DNA of 64,000 bases from G965230615 sp965230615 (GCA_965230615.1 OZ246012.1:1984001-2048000); one strand, 5' to 3'; numbered from the stretch's first letter, positions 19,022 through 28,855 are shown. Numbers and translations: made by a program. Notes: generated by a model from the letters alone, not told the origin.

Positions 19022-19960
19022 CTAAACGCCCAGATACTTATATAAATTATTCAATGTATTCTCATGCACATATTCTGTTGCAGACAGCAAATTATTAGCA
19101 TTATGACTTCCTAATACAACATTATCCATTCCCAACAACGGACTATTTGCTGATAGCGGCTCAAGCTCATAAACATCTAATCCCGCACCTGCAATACCCC
19201 CTTCAAGTAACGCTGTAACAAGATCCACTTCATTCACCAGCCCGCCTCGAGCAACATTAATCAAAAACGCACTTTTTTTCATTAATGATAGTGTTTGAGC
19301 ATTAACCAGCCGCCGATTTTCTTCAGTCAAGTTACATGCTAGACAAACGATATCAGAATTTTCAAAAAGGGCTTGCACATCTACAAAACTAACATCATGG
19401 CTCACTGCTTCACGAATCGTTTCACTATTCGGGTCAACAGCCATCACACTCATTCCCATTGCTATGGCCCGCTCACCAATTCCCTGACCAATTGCACCAT
19501 AGCCAACAACACCTAACTTCTTACCTACAAGGCCACTGCCTTGCGGTTTAACCCATTGCCCAGATCGAACTTTTCTATCAGTAAAAGTTACGAAGCGTGT
19601 CAAATCAAGCATATAAGCCAACGCAATCTCCGCTACAGCATCCTTAAAAGCACCGGGAGAGTTACATATTGGCACGCCTAACTCAGCTGCAGCGTTTAAA
19701 TCGATAGAATCAAGGCCAGTGCCCCATTTGGAAATAACTTTTAATCGAGGCAAAAAAGCCGTCAATACCTGATGCGTTATTTGGTCATCACCTGCCAGTA
19801 TTCCATCAAACTCCCCAGCATACTCAAGTAGCTGCTGCTCTGTTAAAAACTGATCTACAGTAGGGAATGTTGGCTCCAACCCTTTAGCTCGCAACACAGA
19901 CTTAAATCGATCGACATCCTTCAACATCATTATATTACTTACAAGCACATTAATCGTCAT
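19022..19960 (-). CDS. D-isomer specific 2-hydroxyacid dehydrogenase (PGDH-like)
   Basis: A 312-aa NAD-dependent 2-hydroxyacid dehydrogenase. The NAD-binding site is KLGVVGYGAIGQGIGERA, and the catalytic Arg lies in LINVARGGLVNEVDL. GLDVYELEPL and LGSHNANN correspond to the Glu and His active-site segments; the His is in SHNA. It overlaps the CMP-sugar synthetase gene by 11 bases. In a glycan locus it may reduce or oxidise a 2-keto or 2-hydroxy acid precursor. Whether it acts in phosphoglycerate metabolism instead cannot be excluded. Confidence 0.85.
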   Translation of the reverse strand: MTINVLVSNIMMLKDVDRFKSVLRAKGLEPTFPTVDQFLTEQQLLEYAGEFDGILAGDDQITHQVLTAFLPRLKVISKWGTGLDSIDLNAAAELGVPICNSPGAFKDAVAEIALAYMLDLTRFVTFTDRKVRSGQWVKPQGSGLVGKKLGVVGYGAIGQGIGERAIAMGMSVMAVDPNSETIREAVSHDVSFVDVQALFENSDIVCLACNLTEENRRLVNAQTLSLMKKSAFLINVARGGLVNEVDLVTALLEGGIAGAGLDVYELEPLSANSPLLGMDNVVLGSHNANNLLSATEYVHENTLNNLYKYLGV

Positions 19961-20621
19961 TATTGATAACCCTCAATAAGGCTTCAGCAATATCCAAATC
20001 CTGCTGAGTTTTAATAACGTGCCCAGAAATAGCACTCACTGGGAAAAAGCCTACTTTACCTGAATACGTAGCACATTGATTATCCACATAAGCTTGCAGA
20101 TATTGCTTGGACTTCCACCCTGTTATACTCCAGGTTATCCTTTGAACAGGCTGAAGATCCTGGGAATTGGTTTTTTCAGCAAACGTGAAGTTCACCGGCT
20201 GATCGCCATAGGCACATTCAATTTGATCATGTATACACGATAACATCACATCATTATCGGACTTAACAAAGCTCTGCACAAAATCACGTACTTCATGTAA
20301 CGTCAATAAAGGCGCTATAGAATGCACCTGAACCAAATAGTCACAGTCATTAACGGATAAAAACTCATGCACAAACTGCTCACTTGTTGCCTGATTATTC
20401 CCCAATACCTCAGGTCTCTGATGAAATCTTGCACCTTCTTCCTCCGCAATTTCCGCAAAAATTTCATTTTCTGAATTTACCCAAATTTCGGAAAAACAGT
20501 CCGCCTGCTTACATTTTCTTATGGCTCTGGTTATCAAAGGGATGCCATTCAACAACCGCAGGTTTTTTTGCTTTAATCGCTGGCTGCCTAAACGCGCAGG
20601 TATCATTGCTAATATTTTCAT
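19950..20621 (-). CDS. CMP-sugar synthetase (acylneuraminate/KDO cytidylyltransferase family)
   Basis: A 223-aa cytidylyltransferase. The CTP-binding start MKILAMIPARLGSQRLKQKN is diagnostic. Later motifs include VNSENEIFAEIAEE and the V-HSIAPLL region. It should activate a free keto-acid sugar with CMP. Sialic, legionaminic, pseudaminic and KDO synthetases share this fold. No NeuB, PseI or KdsA synthase is visible in the window, so the substrate is unclear. It forms part of the six-gene block 19022-23828. Confidence 0.87.
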   Translation of the reverse strand: MKILAMIPARLGSQRLKQKNLRLLNGIPLITRAIRKCKQADCFSEIWVNSENEIFAEIAEEEGARFHQRPEVLGNNQATSEQFVHEFLSVNDCDYLVQVHSIAPLLTLHEVRDFVQSFVKSDNDVMLSCIHDQIECAYGDQPVNFTFAEKTNSQDLQPVQRITWSITGWKSKQYLQAYVDNQCATYSGKVGFFPVSAISGHVIKTQQDLDIAEALLRVINNDD

Positions 20622-20627
20622 TCTGTA

Positions 20628-21410
20628 TTATTGCTCATTAGTTAATCCCCAGTCGGGGCCTAGTAAAGGTTGCAGCTTAGCTATTACATCACGTGAAGCA
20701 CATAGACTGAATAAGCTCTCACCCCACGCAACATCTTTACACAGGTACACCAACCCTGCTTCTTGAGCAATCAGCATACCTGCCGCATCATCCCAAACCT
20801 TGGCCTCCACACTTATATTGGCAGCCAGCTTGCCAGCAGCGACGTAGCATAGCTGTAACGCCTGAGAGCCCAAGATACGCAGCTTAGCCATTTTTCTAAT
20901 TTGCTGTAAAACACTCGGCTTACACGCTAGAAAATAATCAATTACACCACTACTTACAGCCACTGATAATACGTCTATATTTTCTCTAGGCGTGACTGCT
21001 ACAGCATTCATTCTAGCACCCAAGCCCTCTACCGCATCAAAAAGCTCGTGCCTCACCAGGTCATAAACACAAGCAACTTTCACCTGCCCACCAATAAATA
21101 AAGCTACAGATACAGCATAAAAAGGTACACCTGAAACAAAATTCGCCGTTCCATCCAAAGGGTCTATTAACCACAAAGGACCAGATTCAAGTACTTTGCC
21201 GCCAAATTCTTCACCTGCTATATGATGCTCAGGGTATTTTTCCTTTAATTGATTACCGATAAATTGCTCAATTTGGCGATCGAGCCGGGTCACATAATCT
21301 TGCGTAGCTTTCAACTCTACCGAATATAACGACTCGTTAAACTCAAACTGTTTCGGCAACGCTAAAACTATATCAACCAGGACATCTCTAAAGCCTACAA
21401 GCTCATTCAT
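20628..21410 (-). CDS. Inositol monophosphatase family phosphatase
   Basis: A 260-aa Mg-dependent sugar phosphatase. Metal-binding motifs are visible: GEEFGG, LIDPLDGTANFVSG (the IMPase signature) and VWDDAAGMLIAQEAG near the C-terminus. The family includes SuhB, CysQ and sugar-1- or sugar-phosphate phosphatases. In this block, between the CMP-sugar synthetase and SIS genes, a dephosphorylation step on a sugar phosphate is likely. Spacing to both neighbours is 2-6 bases. Confidence 0.87.
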   Translation of the reverse strand: MNELVGFRDVLVDIVLALPKQFEFNESLYSVELKATQDYVTRLDRQIEQFIGNQLKEKYPEHHIAGEEFGGKVLESGPLWLIDPLDGTANFVSGVPFYAVSVALFIGGQVKVACVYDLVRHELFDAVEGLGARMNAVAVTPRENIDVLSVAVSSGVIDYFLACKPSVLQQIRKMAKLRILGSQALQLCYVAAGKLAANISVEAKVWDDAAGMLIAQEAGLVYLCKDVAWGESLFSLCASRDVIAKLQPLLGPDWGLTNEQ

Positions 21411-21412
21411 AC

Positions 21413-22189
21413 TTATCCTGCCAACTGAAAGTCAAAAACGCCTAAAGCGCCAAAGTCTACTGTTATGACCTCATTCAGCGGTAGCTTAACACAACTGGTC
21501 AAACCACCAGTAGCAACTATATGCCCACTGCGTAAAGGCAGTTTATGCTCAACAGCCAAATTAATAAACTCATATAAAACCTGCAAAGGCCCTCCAATCA
21601 GGTTGCCAAATACACCCGCCGCTAACACGCCACTCTTTACCCTAATTGTCACAGGCTGCTCCGCCTCAAACGACATACCTTCATGCAAGACAAAATCGCC
21701 ATGAACTAAGCTACCTGCGGCACAATTATCCGCTAGCAGTACATTTAAACCGTAAGCTGGTATATCCTCCACATACGATAGTGGCAATTCTATGCAAGCG
21801 GCTACTGACTCAATACAAGCATGCACTTCATCAACACTCACCATCGGGGCTACCAACGTTTCGATTTGGCTATTAAACTTGAATGCAATCTCCGCCTCAC
21901 CACGGCACGAAGCAGACACAATGGGAACATGAGCCGCAGCATTAACTTCCTCAAGCGGAATTGAGCCAAAGTATATTTCATCGGTTTTGAATATTTGCCT
22001 GGTAGGCTCATTAGAGCCTCCAATTTTCCAGGCACCCACGTTCTGGCGACTCAGACGCCTTACATTTTCCTGAACTTCATACGCTTGAGGCTTAGACTGC
22101 GGAACAACGCTTTCCGGTAAATGTAAAACTGTCTTTTTGAGTAACCTACTTTGAACAAACCACTGCGCGATCTGATAATTTTTGTTCAT
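21413..22189 (-). CDS. 2-keto-4-pentenoate hydratase / fumarylacetoacetase-like protein
   Basis: A 258-aa protein resembling the MhpD/FAH superfamily of hydratases and decarboxylases acting on 2-keto acids. Visible features are VGAWKIGGSN, a GEAEIAFKF metal-site motif containing acidic residues, the ADNCAAGSLVHGD motif and GHIVATGG-TS near the end. Such enzymes usually belong to aromatic meta-cleavage pathways, so finding one in a polysaccharide locus is odd. The ATG at 22189 lies inside the SIS gene (44-base overlap); a GTG two codons upstream is an alternative. Confidence 0.75.
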   Translation of the reverse strand: MNKNYQIAQWFVQSRLLKKTVLHLPESVVPQSKPQAYEVQENVRRLSRQNVGAWKIGGSNEPTRQIFKTDEIYFGSIPLEEVNAAAHVPIVSASCRGEAEIAFKFNSQIETLVAPMVSVDEVHACIESVAACIELPLSYVEDIPAYGLNVLLADNCAAGSLVHGDFVLHEGMSFEAEQPVTIRVKSGVLAAGVFGNLIGGPLQVLYEFINLAVEHKLPLRSGHIVATGGLTSCVKLPLNEVITVDFGALGVFDFQLAG

Positions 22190-22775
22190 CAGCACTTTCT
22201 AGAGACAGAGACGACGTTTCATACTCAGCTTTCTCAATCACCGCATCAATAGTTGCTGTAATCCAGATCATATGAATACATTCCACAACATTATAGGCAT
22301 GACAGTCAACCCAAAAATTAATGTCACCCAGTTGCTTAAGTGGGTTATCAGACCTGCGGCCTGTAAACGTTACTACTTTCAACCCCATTGCTTTTGCAGC
22401 TTCAGCTGCTTTGACCACACTGGGGGACTTGCCACTGACACTGATTAGCACAGCAATATCACCAGCATCACCATATTGCCGTACAGATTCGGCCATCCAG
22501 TTGTCATAGCCATAATCATTAGCGAAGCAAGTAATTAAATTAGCTTCGTTGAAAGTCACAGATCTCACTTTTGCCTGCTTGGTAAAATCGACTGCCCCAT
22601 GAGCAGATATCGCTGCACTTGCACCATTACCGGCAAACATTAATTTCTTGCCTGCACTACGCACTTCAATGGCAGCTTCTTTAAATTGCGTTATCATTTC
22701 ATAGATAGAGAGATCAAAGGCCAATTCTTTATAAGTATCAAAGTAATCATCCAAAAACTTTCTCATCTCAATCAT
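22146..22775 (-). CDS. SIS-domain sugar isomerase (GmhA/DiaA-like)
   Basis: A 209-aa SIS-fold protein. The phosphosugar-binding segment is LMFAGNGASAAISAHGAVD, and VLISVSGKSPSVVKA is the second SIS loop, both characteristic of sedoheptulose-7-phosphate isomerase and relatives. The ATG at 22775 follows GGAG at about 8 bases; a TTG two codons further up is unsupported. It likely isomerises a ketose/aldose phosphate early in the unusual sugar pathway of this locus. Confidence 0.86.
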   Translation of the reverse strand: MIEMRKFLDDYFDTYKELAFDLSIYEMITQFKEAAIEVRSAGKKLMFAGNGASAAISAHGAVDFTKQAKVRSVTFNEANLITCFANDYGYDNWMAESVRQYGDAGDIAVLISVSGKSPSVVKAAEAAKAMGLKVVTFTGRRSDNPLKQLGDINFWVDCHAYNVVECIHMIWITATIDAVIEKAEYETSSLSLESADEQKLSDRAVVCSK

Positions 22776-22790
22776 AAGCAATCTCCATTT

Positions 22791-23828
22791 TTAAACAACC
22801 GTTTTAAGTTTAGTGTTTAGTACACTATACTCATCCCTATCATTCTCGTAAATAGCATCAATTAAAGTCATTACACTTAAGGCATCTTGCGATGAACCAA
22901 TCGTGACAGGCTTATTCTTATCAATGGCATCAAAAAAGTGTTCGACTTCACTGTTCCATGACGTATCAACACTAAAAACAATGCGCTCTTCATCATCCCA
23001 ACTTGCAGCCGGCGCTTTGCTACGGTTTTTAGCGATGCTAAGCTCTTCGTCTCCATAAGTGCCTGAAGAAGTTTTTAAGCCATTTAATACCATGTAACCG
23101 GCCTCTAAAAAAACCTCTAAAGAAAACAAATGGCGCCACTGAGTCATGGTGGAATGTAATGAAGCGACTAAGCCAGTTTCACTGTTCTTCAAAATGGCAA
23201 AAACATTATCTTCAACGCCTTCCAACTGCCAATAAAGATTTGATACAAATGCATGCACTTTATCAAATCCACCGCCCAGGTAGCTAAACAGATCCAACAT
23301 ATGAATCCCCTGATCCAACAAAATGCCGCCACCAGCTTGCTCTTTATTGGCTCGCCATGTATCAAAGTAACTTTCATCCACACTTTTACCATAACGCCCG
23401 CGCATCCATAAAACACGGCCATACTTACCAGATGAAATCAACTCCTTCATACGAATTACCGCTTGATGATGACGATGATTAAAGCCATACATCAATTTCT
23501 TTCCTGAAACCGATTCGATCTGACGAATTTCTTCTACCTCTTGCGCTGTAAAGGCTGGCGGCTTCTCACAGAAAACATGCTTTCCTGCCTGCAAACATTT
23601 AATAGTCAACGGCTTATTATGCAAATTCGGCAAACACAGAAAAACGCTACCGATATTCGGATCGTTAATAATTTCCTCAGGCGACTTTGCAACACTGTAA
23701 CCTTGATTTTCTGCTAACGATACATCATAAACCTTTTCTATCGTACCAACACCTAACTCCTGTACAGCTTCGGCACGAATTTTGCCCATCTTGCCAAATC
23801 CGATAATACCAACCTTCATTTTATCCAT
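22791..23828 (-). CDS. Gfo/Idh/MocA family oxidoreductase
   Basis: A 345-aa NAD(P)-dependent sugar oxidoreductase. The Rossmann start is KVGIIGFGKMGKIRAEAV. The family motif HVFCEKPPAFTAQE carries the EKP, followed by YGFNHRHH, and GGGILLDQGIHMLDL carries the catalytic-region His. It is the first gene of the polysaccharide locus, 15 bases before the SIS gene. Known relatives oxidise or reduce nucleotide sugars or inositols; the substrate here is unknown. Confidence 0.88.
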   Translation of the reverse strand: MDKMKVGIIGFGKMGKIRAEAVQELGVGTIEKVYDVSLAENQGYSVAKSPEEIINDPNIGSVFLCLPNLHNKPLTIKCLQAGKHVFCEKPPAFTAQEVEEIRQIESVSGKKLMYGFNHRHHQAVIRMKELISSGKYGRVLWMRGRYGKSVDESYFDTWRANKEQAGGGILLDQGIHMLDLFSYLGGGFDKVHAFVSNLYWQLEGVEDNVFAILKNSETGLVASLHSTMTQWRHLFSLEVFLEAGYMVLNGLKTSSGTYGDEELSIAKNRSKAPAASWDDEERIVFSVDTSWNSEVEHFFDAIDKNKPVTIGSSQDALSVMTLIDAIYENDRDEYSVLNTKLKTVV

Positions 23829-23856
23829 GCATAATTACCTTTTATCCATTCATAAA

Positions 23857-24324
23857 TCAGAAAGGAATGTCATCATCAAAATCATCTGCCACTGGCGCTG
23901 CCGCAGGGGAACTTTGCGGCATACCGCCACCCGATGAAGCCGCTGGTGCTGCATCATAGCCACCACCTGCACCGCCACCCGCGCCACCACGACCACCGAG
24001 CATTTGCATTTCGGCAGCAATAATTTCTGTGGTATAGCGGTCCTGGCCGTTTTTATCCTGCCATTTGCGCGTTTGCAAGCGGCCTTCAATATAGACTTGC
24101 GCACCCTTACGCAGGTACTCGCCAGCGATTTCCGCCAAACGGTTAAAGAAAACCACGCGATGCCATTCAGTTCGATCTTGTTTTTCGCCTGTGTTTTTGT
24201 CTTTCCATGAGTCGGTAGTGGCCAGGCTGATATTCGCCACAGCGCCACCACTCGGCATATATTTCACTTCAGGATCAGAGCCCAAGTGGCCAACTAAAAT
24301 AACTTTATTAATACCTCTTGCCAT
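23857..24324 (-). CDS. ssb: Single-stranded DNA-binding protein
   Basis: A 155-aa SSB: an OB-fold domain starting MARGINKVILVGHLGSDPEV, a glycine-rich linker (GGRGGAGGGAGGGYD) and the acidic tip DFDDDIPF that binds partner proteins. Length and all hallmarks are normal. It lies just beyond the promoter end of the glycan locus, downstream of the MFS gene and near uvrA. This is a familiar gammaproteobacterial arrangement. Confidence 0.97.
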   Translation of the reverse strand: MARGINKVILVGHLGSDPEVKYMPSGGAVANISLATTDSWKDKNTGEKQDRTEWHRVVFFNRLAEIAGEYLRKGAQVYIEGRLQTRKWQDKNGQDRYTTEIIAAEMQMLGGRGGAGGGAGGGYDAAPAASSGGGMPQSSPAAAPVADDFDDDIPF

Positions 24325-24371
24325 AATCCTCTCGCCTCCGCTTGATCCAGGTTAGACATTTGTTTATAGAT

Positions 24372-25673
24372 TTACTGATTTGAAACCGCATACTGCTCTT
24401 GCTTCGCGGTTTCCTGTGCGTTTTGTGCGCCAGCATCACGGGCTGGCGACTTTTGCTTAATGGGCACTTTAATACCAATTAACACAAAAAACCATAGCCC
24501 CGTCACTGCGGCACAAAAGAACAAAACACCAGGGACCTGATACGCCGATAATACCCAGCCGCCAAAGACACCGCCGAGAAACGCCCCTAAAAACTGACTA
24601 CTGGAATAGACACCCAACGCCGCACCTTTATTGTCAGCCGGTGCCATTTTTGAAACCAATGACGGCAAATTCGCCTCTAACAAATTAAATACCACAAAAT
24701 ACAAAAAGAATAAGGCCAAAAAGCCTGCCAGCTGTGTCGTAAACAACGCCATACCGGCCTGCGCCAAGCCCATGACGAGCACCGCGCAAAACAACATCGG
24801 CTTGACCCATCGACGCCGTTCTACCAGCATAAGCAATGGCACCATAACCAATAACGCCGCCAGCATAATGCCTAAATATACATAGCTATGCTGATCTGCC
24901 TGAATACCTAAGCTATCACGCAGTATAAAAGGAATTGCCAGAAAACTGGCCGTTAAAATCAAATGCAAACATAAAATACTGATATCTAAACGCAGTAATT
25001 GGGTATCGCCAAGCACCTGCGCTAAACCAAAGCCATGCGCACCACGCTGCAAATACTGCTGGGTATTGCCCGTTGTACTACTGGGCACGATAAATAACAA
25101 TACTCCAATTGCCAGCAGTGCCAATATGGCCGTTAAATAAAACAGGCCTGAGACATTGATCACGGGATATAGCGCTGGCCCCAAGTACATGGAAAATACA
25201 AACGCCACCCCAATGCTGGCACCAATAATCGCCATCACTTTGGTGCGCTGACTGTCGCGGCTCAAATCAGCGGCCAGCGCCATCACCACCGCGGCTATCG
25301 CCCCCATGCCCTGCAAGGCTCTGCCAGCGATGACGCCGTAAATATGGTCCGACATGGCCGCCAATAAACTGCCCGCCGCAAAGATCAGCAAACCGGCAAT
25401 AATCACCGGCTTACGGCCCAGGCGGTCAGATAATACGCCAAAAGGAATTTGTAGGGCTGCTTGGGTTAAACCATAAATACCGATGGCAAGCCCCAATAAT
25501 AAAGGCGTCACCCCCGTCAGCTCCTCTGAATAGAGCGCAAACACGGGCAAAATCATAAACAGGCCCAACATGCGAACAGCGTAAATCATCGCCAGCCCAA
25601 TGGCCGCCTGGCGTTCCTGTGGCTGCATTTTGCCCGAGGCCGCTGTGTTATTTTGTGTCGTTGTCGTGTTCAT
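24372..25673 (-). CDS. MFS transporter
   Basis: A 433-aa major facilitator with about 12 membrane segments. The conserved loop 2-3 motif is FGVLSDRLGRKPVI, and loop 0-1 has YAVRMLGLFMILPVFALYSEEL, like the YajR-type group often found beside ssb/uvrA. The ATG at 25673 is chosen; the TTG at 25700 precedes it. A low-complexity Thr/Asn-rich start and a Gln/Ala-rich charged tail bracket the membrane part. Substrate unknown. It is divergent from uvrA across a 269-base gap. Confidence 0.88.
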   Translation of the reverse strand: MNTTTTQNNTAASGKMQPQERQAAIGLAMIYAVRMLGLFMILPVFALYSEELTGVTPLLLGLAIGIYGLTQAALQIPFGVLSDRLGRKPVIIAGLLIFAAGSLLAAMSDHIYGVIAGRALQGMGAIAAVVMALAADLSRDSQRTKVMAIIGASIGVAFVFSMYLGPALYPVINVSGLFYLTAILALLAIGVLLFIVPSSTTGNTQQYLQRGAHGFGLAQVLGDTQLLRLDISILCLHLILTASFLAIPFILRDSLGIQADQHSYVYLGIMLAALLVMVPLLMLVERRRWVKPMLFCAVLVMGLAQAGMALFTTQLAGFLALFFLYFVVFNLLEANLPSLVSKMAPADNKGAALGVYSSSQFLGAFLGGVFGGWVLSAYQVPGVLFFCAAVTGLWFFVLIGIKVPIKQKSPARDAGAQNAQETAKQEQYAVSNQ

Positions 25674-25805
25674 CGTTGTACTAGATTTCCGTCCCCCCAA
25701 AGCGGCATCTTAACAGATTTCGGGACCCAGCTCTGCCTCGCGGTGTTTTCTAGCAGGCCTAACAACACTCCGGACGCACTGTTTTGTCACCTTTTTGGCA
25801 AAATT

Positions 25806-25821
25806 CCCTGAAAAAACAGGG
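25806..25821. other. Short inverted repeat in the MFS-uvrA divergent region
   Basis: CCCTG and CAGGG flank a run of six A residues, a perfect 5-bp inverted repeat between the divergent MFS and uvrA genes. It does not have the 16-bp CTG(N10)CAG geometry of a LexA box. It could be a regulator site or chance. No confident promoter is seen in the rest of this gap. Confidence 0.25.
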
Positions 25822-25942
25822 TAATACAGACTGAATTGTCAGCGTAATCTAATAATGCCCCTGTGATTCGTGATGGGGTATACTTGCGGGTTTACTGCTT
25901 GGCTTGGCCTCACTTTCACTTAACCCTAAAACGACGGTGTTT

Positions 25943-28789
25943 ATGGATACTATACGCATACGTGGTGCACGCACGCATAACCTACAAAACATCGACCTGG
26001 ATTTACCGCGCGACAAGCTGATTGTCATTACTGGCTTATCAGGCTCGGGTAAATCTTCGCTGGCCTTTGACACCATCTTTGCTGAAGGACAGCGGCGTTA
26101 TGTAGAGTCACTCTCTGCCTATGCGCGACAATTCTTATCAGTGATGGAGAAGCCGGATATCGACCATATTGAAGGCTTGTCACCGGCGATTTCCATTGAG
26201 CAAAAATCCACCTCGCATAATCCGCGTTCGACCGTCGGCACCATTACCGAAATTTACGATTACCTGCGCCTGCTGTTTGCCCGCGCCGGTACACCGCAGT
26301 GCCCTGAACACGGCGTTTCACTCGAAGCGCAAACCGTCAGCCAGATGGTTGACCAGGTATTGGAGCTGCCCGAAGACAGCCGCTTAATGCTGCTGGCCCC
26401 GGTAGTACAATCCCGTAAAGGCGAGCATGTTCAATTGCTCGAACATATTCATGCACAAGGGTTTCTACGTGCGCGTATTGATGGCGAGGTCTATGAACTC
26501 GATGATCCGCCCAAGCTAGACCTGCGTCGCAAACACAGTATTGAAGTGGTGGTTGACCGCTTTAAGCCACGCGCCGATATCAAGCAACGGCTGGCGGAGT
26601 CCTTTGAGACCGCCTTACAACTGGCTGACGGTGTAGCCCGTATTGCGCCCATCGATGGCAATATGGCCGAGCTGACCTTCTCCTCTAAATTTGCCTGCGC
26701 TGTCTGTGGCTACTCCATTATGGAGCTGGAGCCTCGCTTATTTTCATTTAATAACCCAGTGGGCGCATGTAGCAGCTGTGACGGATTAGGTGTAGAACAA
26801 TACTTTGATCCCGAACGTGTCGTGCAACAGCCGCACCTAAGCCTGGCTGGCGGTGCGATTCGCGGCTGGGATCGCCGCAGCGCCTATTATTTTCAAATGC
26901 TCACCGCATTGAGCAAGCACTATAAGTTTGATTTAGAAAAGCCTTTTGAGAAGCTCAGTAAAAAAGTGAAGCAAATCCTGCTCTATGGCAGTGGCGAAGA
27001 AGAAATTAAATTTACCTATCAGTCGGAGCGTGTGAAAAAACTCACCCGACAGCACCCTTTTGAAGGCATTATTCCCAATATGCAACGCCGCTTTCGCGAA
27101 ACTGAGTCACAAGCGGTGCGCGAAGAGTTGGCCAAGTTTCTCACCAGCCGAAAATGCTCAGCCTGTAATGGCACCCGTTTAAATGAAGCTGCACGGCATG
27201 TATTTATCAATGGCACCACCTTACCTGAAATTACCGCCTTACCGATCGGCGAAGCCCATGCCTATTTCGAAAAGCTGACCCTACCAGGACGACGCGGCGA
27301 GATTGCTAAAAAAATTGTGAATGAAATCAGCTTACGCTTAACGTTCTTAGTGAACGTGGGGCTAGACTACCTCACACTAGAGCGCAGCGCTGATACACTC
27401 TCGGGCGGTGAAGCACAACGGATTCGCCTGGCCAGCCAGATTGGCGCCGGCTTAGTCGGTGTGATGTATATTCTCGATGAACCTTCTATCGGTTTGCATC
27501 AACGAGATAATGACCGGCTGCTCAATACATTGATTCATCTACGTGATTTAGGCAACACGGTGATTGTGGTCGAGCATGATGAAGACGCTATTCTCAACGC
27601 AGACTATATTGTCGACATTGGCCCGGGTGCTGGTGTGCACGGCGGCCAAATTGTGGCGCAAGGCAAACCAAAAGACGTGCAACAAAACCCAGCCTCATTA
27701 ACCGGGCAATATATGGCAGGCGTGCGCAACATCGAATTGCCTGAAACACGTACCGAAGCCGACCTAAAAAAATGTATTCACATTAAGAAAGCCAGTGGCA
27801 ATAACTTAAATAATGTCAACGTGGATATTCCTGTGGGTGTATTAACATGCATTACCGGCGTCTCTGGCTCAGGCAAATCGACGCTGATCAATGACACATT
27901 GTATAAGCACTTTGCCAATCATATTAATAAAGCCAGCCACGATGCTGCACCGTGCAAGAGCGTCAGCGGCTTTGACTATATCGATAGCATTATCGACATT
28001 AACCAAAGCCCTATCGGCCGCACACCGCGTTCCAACCCGGCCACTTACACCGGCTTATTCACCCCAATTCGTGAACTGTTCTCCGGCACACAAGAGGCTC
28101 GTTCACGTGGCTATGCGCCAGGCCGCTTTAGCTTTAACGTTCGTGGTGGTCGCTGCGAAGCCTGTGAAGGCGATGGCGTTATTAAAGTAGAAATGCACTT
28201 TTTGCCAGATGTTTATGTGGCGTGTGATGTGTGCAAAGGTAAACGCTATAACCGCGAAACCCTTGAAGTGCTCTACAAAGGTAAAAACATCCATCAAGTC
28301 TTAGAAATGACCATTGAAGAAGCGCATGAGTTCTTTCATGCCGTCCCCGTATTAAAACGCAAGCTGCAAACCCTGCTAGATGTTGGTTTGTCATATATTA
28401 CACTGGGGCAAAACGCGACGACCTTATCGGGCGGTGAAGCCCAGCGCGTCAAACTTGCCAAAGAACTCTCGAAACGCGACACTGGCAAAACACTTTATAT
28501 TTTAGATGAACCCACCACGGGTTTGCATTTCCATGATGTAGAGCAGCTACTAAAAGTATTACACCGCCTGCGCGATCACGGCAATACCGTCGTTGTAATC
28601 GAACATAATCTGGATGTGATTAAAACCGCCGACTGGATTATCGACTTAGGCCCTGAGGGTGGCAGCAAAGGTGGACAGATTATTGCTTGCGGCACACCAG
28701 AGGCGGTAGCAGAGGTTGAAGGCTCTTATACAGGGCATTATTTGCGTGACAAACTCAACCTGAAAAAACGCAAGCGCAAGCGAGCCTAA
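25943..28789 (+). CDS. uvrA: Excinuclease ABC subunit A
   Basis: DNA-damage recognition subunit of nucleotide excision repair, 948 aa from the ATG at 25943 (MDTIRIRGARTHNLQNI), the standard start; the frame upstream to a TTG at 25904 is not part of UvrA. Two ABC ATPase halves are seen: Walker A GLSGSGKSSLAFD and GVSGSGKSTLIND, with signatures LSGGEAQRIRLA and LSGGEAQRVKLA. Zinc-finger cysteine pairs (CAVCGY...CSSCDGLG; CEACEGDG...CDVCKGKR) are intact. I find no LexA box upstream, so SOS control is not evident. Confidence 0.97.
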   Translation: MDTIRIRGARTHNLQNIDLDLPRDKLIVITGLSGSGKSSLAFDTIFAEGQRRYVESLSAYARQFLSVMEKPDIDHIEGLSPAISIEQKSTSHNPRSTVGTITEIYDYLRLLFARAGTPQCPEHGVSLEAQTVSQMVDQVLELPEDSRLMLLAPVVQSRKGEHVQLLEHIHAQGFLRARIDGEVYELDDPPKLDLRRKHSIEVVVDRFKPRADIKQRLAESFETALQLADGVARIAPIDGNMAELTFSSKFACAVCGYSIMELEPRLFSFNNPVGACSSCDGLGVEQYFDPERVVQQPHLSLAGGAIRGWDRRSAYYFQMLTALSKHYKFDLEKPFEKLSKKVKQILLYGSGEEEIKFTYQSERVKKLTRQHPFEGIIPNMQRRFRETESQAVREELAKFLTSRKCSACNGTRLNEAARHVFINGTTLPEITALPIGEAHAYFEKLTLPGRRGEIAKKIVNEISLRLTFLVNVGLDYLTLERSADTLSGGEAQRIRLASQIGAGLVGVMYILDEPSIGLHQRDNDRLLNTLIHLRDLGNTVIVVEHDEDAILNADYIVDIGPGAGVHGGQIVAQGKPKDVQQNPASLTGQYMAGVRNIELPETRTEADLKKCIHIKKASGNNLNNVNVDIPVGVLTCITGVSGSGKSTLINDTLYKHFANHINKASHDAAPCKSVSGFDYIDSIIDINQSPIGRTPRSNPATYTGLFTPIRELFSGTQEARSRGYAPGRFSFNVRGGRCEACEGDGVIKVEMHFLPDVYVACDVCKGKRYNRETLEVLYKGKNIHQVLEMTIEEAHEFFHAVPVLKRKLQTLLDVGLSYITLGQNATTLSGGEAQRVKLAKELSKRDTGKTLYILDEPTTGLHFHDVEQLLKVLHRLRDHGNTVVVIEHNLDVIKTADWIIDLGPEGGSKGGQIIACGTPEAVAEVEGSYTGHYLRDKLNLKKRKRKRA

Positions 28790-28855
28790 CTTAACAAGGC
28801 AGGCAGGTTTTTAACAAACCTTGTCTGCCTATAACCACTATTGACTTACAACAAC

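Noticed and set aside
25806..25821. Possible LexA/SOS box upstream of uvrA
   Set aside because: CCCTG and CAGGG are separated by six bases, giving CTG(N6)CAG. A LexA box needs CTG(N10)CAG, and none was found in the gap.
28797..28831. Terminator after uvrA
   Set aside because: AGGCAGGCAGGTTT and AAACCTTGTCTGCCT can pair imperfectly, but no T-run follows, so I did not list it.
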